Positions 58,120-64,000 of a stretch of DNA of 64,000 nt are shown here, piece by piece. This DNA is from CAVWTN01 sp963757945 (GTDB lineage: Bacteria; Vulcanimicrobiota; Vulcanimicrobiia; Vulcanimicrobiales; Vulcanimicrobiaceae): the NCBI GenBank assembly GCA_963757945.1, contig CAVWTN010000001.1, positions 372,001 through 436,000 of the forward strand, written 5' to 3'. Each line of letters starts with the position of its first letter. The first letter of the stretch is position 1. The notes beneath the pieces are model-generated. The model saw only the letters and a program-made list of their open reading frames with translations. It did no database searches and was not told where the DNA came from. The position numbers were made by a program, and so were the translations under genes.

Positions 58120-59388
58120 GTGACGAGTTCGTGGCTCGAGGTTCCCGCCGGGAGCGACTTTCCGCTCGCGAACCTGCCGTACGGCGCGTTTCGCCGGCAC
58201 GGCGACGCGGCCGCGCGCATCGGAGTCGCGATCGGAACGCGGATCCTCGATATGCGCTTCGTCGCGCAGAGCGGGTTGCTGCACCAGGCGTTGCCGCAAG
58301 CGGTGGACGTGTTCTCGCAGGGAACGCTCAACGCGTTTCTAGCGCTCGGCTCCGGCGCCTGGAGCGCGGTGCGCGCGCGCTTGACCGAACTGCTTCGGGC
58401 CGGCAACAGCGAGATCGTCGACGCGGGGATCGCGCAGGCGGCGCTCGTCTCGCAGGATGCCGCGACGCTCGTGCTCCCGATCGACGTCTCGGACTACGTG
58501 GATTTCTACGGTTCGCTCGAACATGCCGAGAACGCCGGCAGACTCTTGCGCCCCGGCTCAGAACCGCTGTCGCCGAATTGGCGCTGGATGCCGGTCGGAT
58601 ATCACGGCCGGGCCGCCAACGTCGTGGTCAGCGGGACGCCGATCGTGCGTCCGCGGGGCCAAATCGCCGGGGGGGACGGCGCTGGGCCGCACTTCGGGCC
58701 GACGCGCATGCTCGATTTCGAAGTGGAGCTCGCCTTCGTGACCGGCAACGGTCCGCCGGGCGGCGATGCGCTCACGCCGGCCGAGGCGGAACGCCGGATC
58801 TTCGGATTCGTGTTGCTCAACGACTGGAGTGCGCGCGATATTCAGGCGTGGGAGAGCCGGCCGCTCGGCCCGTTTCTCTCGAAATCGTTCGCGACCTCGA
58901 TCTCGCCGTGGGTCGTCCCGCTCGAGGCGCTGGCGCCCTTTCGCGTGGCCGGCCCGCCGCAAGTTCCGGCGCCGTTGCCGTATCTCGCCGCCGGCGCCAA
59001 ACGCGGTTTCGACATCGGGCTGCGCGCGCTGCTCGCCTCCGCGGAGATGAGCGCCCGCGATCTGCCGCCCGTGGAGATCGCGCGAACGAACGCCGCCGGA
59101 CTGTATTGGACGCCGGCTCAGCAACTCGCGCACTTGTCCAGCAACGGCTCGCGCCTGCGCGCCGGCGGCTTGTACGGTACGGGCACGATCTCCGGCAGCG
59201 GGCCCGGCAGCTACGGGAGCCTGCTGGAGACGACGCGGCTCGGCCAAGTGCCCCTGGAGCTTCCCGGTGGATCGCAACGCGCGTTCCTCGAGGATGGAGA
59301 CACCGTCGTGCTGCGCGGCCGGTGCGAATCCGCCGCGGAACAACTGGGCTTCGGGGAAGTCCGGGGAACGATCGTTCCCTCCGGCTGA
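58120..59388 (+). CDS. fahA: Fumarylacetoacetase
   Basis: A 422-residue protein with a GTG start at 58120. It has the FAH fold: N-terminal SDFPLANLPYGAFRRHGDAAARIGVAIGTRILD, the DYVDFYGSLEHAENAGRLLRPG substrate loop, WRWMPVGYHGRAANVVVSGTPIVRPRGQ and catalytic metal-site EVELAFVTG and LLNDWSARDIQAWES. It cleaves fumarylacetoacetate to fumarate and acetoacetate, the last step of tyrosine degradation, and complements hpd at 56171. Confidence 0.96.
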   Translation: MTSSWLEVPAGSDFPLANLPYGAFRRHGDAAARIGVAIGTRILDMRFVAQSGLLHQALPQAVDVFSQGTLNAFLALGSGAWSAVRARLTELLRAGNSEIVDAGIAQAALVSQDAATLVLPIDVSDYVDFYGSLEHAENAGRLLRPGSEPLSPNWRWMPVGYHGRAANVVVSGTPIVRPRGQIAGGDGAGPHFGPTRMLDFEVELAFVTGNGPPGGDALTPAEAERRIFGFVLLNDWSARDIQAWESRPLGPFLSKSFATSISPWVVPLEALAPFRVAGPPQVPAPLPYLAAGAKRGFDIGLRALLASAEMSARDLPPVEIARTNAAGLYWTPAQQLAHLSSNGSRLRAGGLYGTGTISGSGPGSYGSLLETTRLGQVPLELPGGSQRAFLEDGDTVVLRGRCESAAEQLGFGEVRGTIVPSG

Positions 59389-59395
59389 AGCGGCG

Positions 59396-59617
59396 CTAGG
59401 GATCGCGTTCCGGCGTCGCCGCTGCCGCGTCGCGGAATTGAATCTTGCCGTGCGTGCCGTCGCAGAACGGTTTCGTCGACGACGCGCCGCAGCGGCAGAG
59501 CGCGACGTTCCCGCGTGGGTCGGCCGCGAACGCGTTGCCTTCGGCGTCGACGAGCGTGATCGGGCCGGTGACGAGATAGGGGCCGTTGGCGCGGACCTTG
59601 ATCCTGACGTCTGACAT
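59396..59617 (-). CDS. CDGSH iron-sulfur domain protein
   Basis: A 73-residue protein with the CDGSH [2Fe-2S] motif CRCGASSTKPFCDGTH (three Cys and a His ligand). The N-terminal DVRIKVRANGPYLVTGPITLVDAEGNAF resembles the small beta strand part of this family. It probably shuttles electrons or senses redox. It ends 8 bp from the fahA stop (convergent). Confidence 0.92.
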   Translation of the reverse strand: MSDVRIKVRANGPYLVTGPITLVDAEGNAFAADPRGNVALCRCGASSTKPFCDGTHGKIQFRDAAAATPERDP

Positions 59618-59722
59618 CGGGCATCCTTCGTGCGCGCTCCATCGCGCACCCGTTCCGCGCGTCTGCGCGCGGCGCACCCAAGCCCCGGGAGCGCCGCGAG
59701 CGACGGCGAAGAGCCTCCTTCG

Positions 59723-60715
59723 ATGAACGCACCGTGCGTCCGGCCTATTGCCGGCCTGCTCGCAATCGCGCTGCTGGCCGCCTGCCAAGGGAACGTCGGG
59801 TCCTCGTATCCCTCGGCTTCGCTTCCGCAGCTCTCCCCGAATCCGGGACAAAACTATTCGTCGGCGCAGCGCCAAAGCCGCACCATCGCCGCGAACACGA
59901 ACGTGCGCAGCGACGACGACGCGCTCGATTTTCCGGTGGTCGACGGGTTCGGGCTGCGCCTGGTGTTGCGCGAGGGCGGCGCCTTCACGCCGGCCCCTCT
60001 TGGGACGGGAAGCCCTTCGAGCCCGGGCCCCGGCGGCACCGCTGCCTCGCGAACGGCCCTCGGCGCGCAAACGCCGGCGCCCAGCGCCTCCGCGCCGAGT
60101 GCGCCCGCGCCGAGCCCGTCCGCGAGCGTTTCGCCCTCCGCGTCAGCGCGCCCAGGCGGCGCGGCCGGGACGGGCACGCCTAAGCCGGCGGCGAGCGCGA
60201 CCCCGGTTCCCGCGAAAGCCGAACTGAAGCTGACGACCTATCCGGACAACGCCCCGGAACTCCCGGCGACGGCGGGCCTTGCGCCGCGCCGCGCGCTCGT
60301 GCGCGGATATCTCGTCCTGCAGCGCGACGTGACCGTCCTTGGGCCGGGCGCCTTCGAATTCGTCTTGCCGCCCGCCGAACGGCCGGCCGGGCGAGCGTTC
60401 ACGATCGCGGTGTACGAGTCGCTCAAGCACGGCAAGCTCAAGCTCTTGGCGCAAGACCCGGACGCCGCGCTGGCCGCGGAACGCGTGCGGGGCGCCGCCG
60501 CGAGTGAAGGGCCGATGCTCCTGCATCGTGGTCGCGGCTACGTCGCGATCCTCTATGCCTCCGATGTGGCGCCGCTGACCGGCCAAACGCAGGCGCCGCA
60601 ATTCGGCCAGCCCCAAGGCGGGTTTACTCCACCGCCGGGCCAAGCGAGCCCCGGCGCACCCGCGCCGGTGGGAACCGGCCCCTTCGCGAGCCCTTCGGCC
60701 GCCATTCCTCACTAG
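59723..60715 (+). CDS. Lipoprotein with Pro/Ala/Ser-rich linkers
   Basis: A 330-residue protein from the ATG at 59723. The signal MNAPCVRPIAGLLAIALLAACQG has a lipobox (LAAC). A disordered Ala/Pro/Ser stretch at about residues 100-165 separates two parts, then a globular segment (RALVRGYLVLQRDVTVLGPGAFEFVLPPAERPAGRAFTIAVYES) runs to a Pro-rich tail. No family is recognised. It could be a periplasmic anchor or cell-surface protein. Confidence 0.7.
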   Translation: MNAPCVRPIAGLLAIALLAACQGNVGSSYPSASLPQLSPNPGQNYSSAQRQSRTIAANTNVRSDDDALDFPVVDGFGLRLVLREGGAFTPAPLGTGSPSSPGPGGTAASRTALGAQTPAPSASAPSAPAPSPSASVSPSASARPGGAAGTGTPKPAASATPVPAKAELKLTTYPDNAPELPATAGLAPRRALVRGYLVLQRDVTVLGPGAFEFVLPPAERPAGRAFTIAVYESLKHGKLKLLAQDPDAALAAERVRGAAASEGPMLLHRGRGYVAILYASDVAPLTGQTQAPQFGQPQGGFTPPPGQASPGAPAPVGTGPFASPSAAIPH

Positions 60716-60762
60716 CGAAAAGAGCGTGCGAAACGTCTGCGCCGCGCGCGCTCGACCTATGG

Positions 60763-60768
60763 TATGAT
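60763..60768 (+). promoter_or_regulatory. -10 element for the SRP RNA gene
   Basis: TATGAT, a near-consensus -10, lies about 10 bp before the SRP RNA. The -35 at the right spacing (60740-60745, CGCCGC) is weak. Confidence 0.45.
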
Positions 60769-60777
60769 AACGGTCGC

Positions 60778-60890
60778 CTTGCCGGGGGTTGGGCCCCGCG
60801 CAACGTGAACCCGTGAACCCCGCCAGGCCCGGAAGGGAGCAACGGTAAGCGGGCCCTTGCGTGTGCCGCGGATAACCCAGCTCTCGGCCA
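60778..60890 (+). ncRNA. ffs: Signal recognition particle RNA (4.5S/small type)
   Basis: The DNA contains the conserved SRP RNA apical hairpin: GCCAGGCCCGGAAGGGAGCAACGG, with the GGAA tetraloop at 60831-60834 and the CCAGG/AGCA symmetric internal loops that bind Ffh. The outer stem has GCCG (60781-60784) with CGGC (60885-60888), and GTGAACCC lies on the 5' side. A small bacterial type without an Alu domain is most likely. Exact ends are estimates. A 7-bp hairpin at 60885-60903 (CGGCCAG/CTGGCCG) may be the terminator. Confidence 0.87.
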
Positions 60891-60950
60891 GGCTCTCTGG
60901 CCGGTGCGGTCCTCACACGGCTGCGCCGTGCAATTCCGGAAAACGAACCG

Positions 60951-61421
60951 ATGACGACGAGCGAACTCGGTGCCTTGGTAGGCGCGGCGATCGGCCTTCT
61001 GGCGGTCGTGCTTTACCATGTCGTGTACGTCGCGCCGCGCCTTTCAGCGTTGCGGCGCATTCTCGACGGCGAAAACGACCCAAAGGATCAGGCGGAATCG
61101 ATCGCGCGCGATCGGGCCCGCGTCGACGCCGCGCTCAAGAGCGCCGACGAGCGGCTCGGCGAGCTCGAGCGCATCGTCCGGCGGGAGGTCTTCCGACTCG
61201 GATTCATCCGGTACAACTCGTTCAGCGACGTCGGCTCGGACCTTTCGTTCGCGCTCGCGTTCGTCAACGCGGAGGGCGACGGCGTCGTCGTGACGAGCAT
61301 CTATTCTCGCGAGGAAACGCGGACCTACGGCAAGGGCGTCAAGAAGTTCATCACGCAGCAGGACGGTTCGAAGGAGGAGCTGGGGGCCATCGCTCTCGCT
61401 CGCACCGGTCTTGGCAGCTGA
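60951..61421 (+). CDS. DUF4446 family protein
   Basis: A 156-residue protein. One N-terminal hydrophobic segment (LGALVGAAIGLLAVVLYHVVYV) anchors a coiled-coil stretch (residues 45-80), followed by the conserved DUF4446 region LGFIRYNSFSDVGSDLSFALAFVNAEGDGVVVTSIYSREETRTYGK. This family is common in Firmicutes and related phyla and has unknown function. It follows the SRP RNA and overlaps nothing. Confidence 0.9.
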   Translation: MTTSELGALVGAAIGLLAVVLYHVVYVAPRLSALRRILDGENDPKDQAESIARDRARVDAALKSADERLGELERIVRREVFRLGFIRYNSFSDVGSDLSFALAFVNAEGDGVVVTSIYSREETRTYGKGVKKFITQQDGSKEELGAIALARTGLGS

Positions 61422-61428
61422 CCCTCAT

Positions 61429-62370
61429 ATGAAGGGCTGGCTCATCAAGATCGTTCCGCCGGCCGGGTACACGGTGTGGCGTTACGAGTTCTCCGCGCTG
61501 AACTTGATGGCAATCGCGCTCGTGTTCGCCGGCATCGTGGCCGGTGTCGGCGGCAGCTACTTGTACGGGATCTGGCATGCCGAGGCGCGCGTCCACGAAC
61601 TCCGCGTCCAGACGGCCGACCAGCACGACCGGCTGACCAAGATCGATCAGGAAGCCGCGCAACTCGATGCCGAACTGCGCGACATCGCGCACCAAAACAA
61701 GCAGATCCGCAGCATCATGGGCGTCTCGGAGCACGCTGCCGGGAGCGAACGAGCGAACAGCTCGCAGACGCCGGCCGGGGCCGCTCGGCAGAAGACCCGC
61801 GCGGACGAGTTCTCGTCGGTCGAAGATCACTTGCTCCGGCTGCGCGCCGATTCGGCGCGCATGAGTTCGGAGAGCGCCCAGTTGCGCGAGGTGACGCTCC
61901 ACATTCTCAACGTGCGGCGTTTAGAGGAGATCGCTCGCTCGCGCGTGATCGCGGCGATCCCCTCGATCAGCCCGACGGGGCGCATGGACATCTCGTCCGG
62001 GTTCGGATTCCGCTATACGCCGTGGCCTGAGTTTCATCGCGGCCTCGACATGGCGGCGGACTACGGCGACTCCGTGCGCGCAACGGCCGCGGGAACGGTC
62101 GTATCGGCCGGTTACGACGGCGGTTTCGGCAACAAGATCGACATCGATCATGGGAACGGCTTCCATACCTGGTACGCGCATCTTTCGCGGATCGACGTTC
62201 AAGCGGGGCAGCGCGTCATCAAGGGACAGCCTATCGCCGCCGTCGGGTCGACCGGCGAATCGACGGGGCCCCATTTGCACTATCAGGTCATGCGCGACGG
62301 GGAAGCAATCGATCCGGCGCCGTTCCTTTCGGGCGTCCCGCCGAGCGTCCTCGCGACGCTGCCGCGCTGA
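61429..62370 (+). CDS. M23 family metallopeptidase (LytM-type)
   Basis: A 313-residue membrane-anchored protein from the ATG at 61429, 7 bp after DUF4446. A membrane segment (LNLMAIALVFAGIVAGVGGSYLYGI) is followed by a coiled coil (residues about 50-150) and a C-terminal M23 domain: SSGFGFRYTPWPEFHRGLDMAADYG (HxxxD) and STGPHLHYQVMRDG (HxH), the zinc ligands. It likely cleaves peptidoglycan or regulates cell-wall enzymes such as amidases. All ligands are present, so it is probably active. Confidence 0.92.
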   Translation: MKGWLIKIVPPAGYTVWRYEFSALNLMAIALVFAGIVAGVGGSYLYGIWHAEARVHELRVQTADQHDRLTKIDQEAAQLDAELRDIAHQNKQIRSIMGVSEHAAGSERANSSQTPAGAARQKTRADEFSSVEDHLLRLRADSARMSSESAQLREVTLHILNVRRLEEIARSRVIAAIPSISPTGRMDISSGFGFRYTPWPEFHRGLDMAADYGDSVRATAAGTVVSAGYDGGFGNKIDIDHGNGFHTWYAHLSRIDVQAGQRVIKGQPIAAVGSTGESTGPHLHYQVMRDGEAIDPAPFLSGVPPSVLATLPR

Positions 62371-62427
62371 GCTAGCAGCGACGGGCCGCGCATGGCTGGC
62401 GCGGTCTTGCGACGAAGAGAGCGAACA

Positions 62428-62703
62428 ATGAGCATATCCTGTACGCTTGCGACGGTCCTCGCGCAGGTGCTGCAACTGTATTGGTGCCTGATGATCGCGT
62501 ACGCTTTCATCTCTTGGGTGCCTTCGATTCGCGGCCGCTGGGTCGAGTATCTCGCGATGCTCGTCGACCCCGTCCTCAACCCCGTGCGCAAAATCATCCC
62601 TCCGGCCGGGGGCTTGGATTGGGCCTTCCTCGTCGTGATCTTCGTCATCGGATACCTCGCTCAGAAGCTTCCGCAGCTCTCCGGCTGCTACGGCGGCGGT
62701 TAG
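62428..62703 (+). CDS. YggT family membrane protein
   Basis: A 91-residue protein from the ATG at 62428. It has the two-membrane-helix YggT pattern: VLAQVLQLYWCLMIAYAFISWVPSIRGRW, then VDPVLNPVRKIIPPAGGLDWAFLVVIFVIGYLAQKL, with the conserved P-x-x-P/RxxxPP region. In many bacteria this small protein is linked to cell division or osmotic functions; its role here is unknown. It precedes lepA by 8 bp. Confidence 0.88.
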   Translation: MSISCTLATVLAQVLQLYWCLMIAYAFISWVPSIRGRWVEYLAMLVDPVLNPVRKIIPPAGGLDWAFLVVIFVIGYLAQKLPQLSGCYGGG

Positions 62704-62711
62704 CGTCCAGG

Positions 62712-64000
62712 ATGCTTTCTACGGCGGCCGGCCAAGCGAAAACCGCTCGGCACATTCGGAATTTCTGCATCATCGCGCACATCGATCACGGCAAGACGAC
62801 GCTTTCGGACCGCTTGCTCGAAGTGACGCAGACGATCGCCCAGCGGCAAATGGAAGAACAGTTGCTCGACGCGATGGACCTCGAGCGTGAGCGCGGCATC
62901 ACGATCAAGATGCATCCGGTGACGCTCGCGTACACGGCGCGCGACGGCCAAGAGTACGAATTGAACTTCATCGACACGCCGGGCCACGTGGACTTCTCAT
63001 CGGAGGTTTCGCGTTCGCTTGCCGCCTGCGAGGGCGCCTTGCTCGTGATCGACGCAGCGCAAGGCATCGAGGCGCAGACGCTGGCGAACTACCATCTGGC
63101 GCTCGACCATAATCTCACGATTATTCCCGTGATCAACAAGATCGATCTCCCCGCCGCCGACCCCGAGCGCGTGAAGGGCGAGATCGAGGATTTGCTGATC
63201 GTCGAGGGCTCGGATGCGATCCTCTGCAGCGCGAAAGAGGGGATCGGGATCGAGGAGATCCTCGAAGCGATCGTCACGCGAATTCCCCCGCCGAGCGGGC
63301 GAGAGGATTACCTGCGCGGGATCGTTTTCGACGCGCAATTCGATGCCTACCGCGGCGTCGTCTCGTACGTGCGCGTCGTCGACGGGAGCTTGCGGCCCGG
63401 CACGCGCTTCATGTCGATGGCTCAGAAGAAGGTCTACGAATGCACCGAGGTCGGCGTGTTCAAGCCGGGAATGCTCAAGACGAACCAGCTCGAGATCGGC
63501 AACGTCGGCTACGTGATCGCGAACATCCGCTCGCTCGGCGACATCGACGTGGGCGACACGATCACGGAAGCCGCGAACCCGGCGCCGGAGCCCTTGGCCG
63601 GCTACAAACCGATCGTCCCGATGGTGTATTGCGGGCTCTATCCCAACGAGGGCGTCGAGGTCTCGGCGCTCCGCGACGCGCTCGAGAAACTTTCGCTCAA
63701 TGATTCGGCGCTGCACTTCGAGCCGGAGAGCTCGATCGCGCTCGGGTTCGGCTTCCGCTGCGGGTTTCTGGGCCTCTTGCACATGGAGATCGTGCAAGAG
63801 CGGCTCGAGCGAAACTACAACCTGGACTTGATCGCGACCTCGCCCTCGGTCGTGTTTCGCGTGACGCTGACCGACGGCAGCATCGCGCTGATCGACAACC
63901 CCGCCAAGCTTCCGGCGCGCGACAAGATCGCGCTGATGGAAGAACCCTACGTGACCGCGACCGTGATCACGCCGCCCGAGTACGTCGGGGCGATCATGGA
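62712..64000 (+). CDS. lepA: Elongation factor 4 (LepA), N-terminal part (runs off the window)
   Basis: 429 complete codons from the ATG at 62712 (MLSTAAGQAKTARHIRNF); the 3' end lies outside the window. The GTPase motifs are CIIAHIDHGKTTLSDRLLE (G1), ERGITIKMHPVTL (G2), FIDTPGHVDFSSEV (G3) and NKIDLPAADPERVK (G4). LepA back-translocates stalled ribosomes and aids 30S assembly. The frame continues to the last base, so no stop is seen. Confidence 0.96.
   Translation, partial: MLSTAAGQAKTARHIRNFCIIAHIDHGKTTLSDRLLEVTQTIAQRQMEEQLLDAMDLERERGITIKMHPVTLAYTARDGQEYELNFIDTPGHVDFSSEVSRSLAACEGALLVIDAAQGIEAQTLANYHLALDHNLTIIPVINKIDLPAADPERVKGEIEDLLIVEGSDAILCSAKEGIGIEEILEAIVTRIPPPSGREDYLRGIVFDAQFDAYRGVVSYVRVVDGSLRPGTRFMSMAQKKVYECTEVGVFKPGMLKTNQLEIGNVGYVIANIRSLGDIDVGDTITEAANPAPEPLAGYKPIVPMVYCGLYPNEGVEVSALRDALEKLSLNDSALHFEPESSIALGFGFRCGFLGLLHMEIVQERLERNYNLDLIATSPSVVFRVTLTDGSIALIDNPAKLPARDKIALMEEPYVTATVITPPEYVGAIM

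Noticed and set aside
1..64000. CRISPR arrays, insertion sequences, prophage or toxin-antitoxin genes
   Set aside because: No regularly spaced repeats, transposase motifs, terminal inverted repeats, phage genes or recognisable toxin-antitoxin pairs were seen on either strand.

Overview
This 64 kb window is GC-rich, densely coded bacterial chromosome. The organism has an outer membrane (TonB-dependent receptor, a predicted outer-membrane barrel, several lipoproteins). The mix of copper-amine-oxidase-type 'stalk' domains, a DUF3494 ice-binding lipoprotein, B12-dependent class II ribonucleotide reductase, tyrosine degradation genes and a group-4-hydrogenase-like complex fits a soil or cold-desert bacterium of the Eremiobacterota (WPS-2) type. 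That placement is inference and no marker here proves it. I found no insertion sequence, prophage, CRISPR array or plasmid origin, so this reads as ordinary chromosome with some accessory genes.

Layout. 1-1.6 kb: the end of ffh, then rpsP, a KH-domain protein and rimM. 1.6-7.1 kb: exported and membrane proteins (YihY/BrkB family, stalk domain, SRPBCC) and an ABC-F ATPase. 7.2-14.5 kb: an FAD oxidoreductase coupled to an exported helical protein, then a Met-rich membrane protein, a CusF-like copper protein and a TonB-dependent receptor, then a DUF1361 membrane protein. 14.5-21 kb: an alpha/beta hydrolase, then nrdJ carrying two inteins, with its C-terminal TSCPD/zinc domain as a separate downstream gene and a pair of NrdR-like boxes upstream. 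21-27 kb: yqeG, a HAD hydrolase, aroE and small singletons. 27-34 kb: a minus-strand operon of an ArsR regulator and six Hyf/Hyc-like subunits. 34-38.7 kb: an Old Yellow Enzyme homologue, tRNA-Ser(GGA), cysK behind a cysteine leader peptide and terminator, an NTF2-like protein and a short aldehyde dehydrogenase relative. 38.8-47 kb: hyuA-hyuB, a methyltransferase, cobC-cobT, ppa, icd. 47-53 kb: an HD-like exported protein, an EgtB homologue, deoC-aldehyde dehydrogenase, a CoA transferase. 53-60.7 kb: the ice-binding protein, a stalk/barrel protein, a CAP protein, hpd and fumarylacetoacetase flanking a DEDD exonuclease, a CDGSH protein and a lipoprotein. 60.7-64 kb: SRP RNA, DUF4446, M23 peptidase, YggT and the start of lepA.

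How the genes connect. NrdJ needs adenosylcobalamin, and cobC/cobT attach the lower ligand of cobalamin. The hydrogenase-like operon has nearly the gene content of Mycobacterium tuberculosis Rv0081-Rv0087, including the ArsR regulator at its head. cysK appears to be controlled by ribosome-mediated attenuation: a leaderless 26-codon leader ORF with five Cys codons, three of them consecutive, precedes a strong intrinsic terminator, and a 7-nt stretch of the leader is exactly complementary to that terminator. This attenuator, the two-intein nrdJ with a detached TSCPD subunit, and the ArsR-headed hydrogenase operon are the most interesting items in the window.
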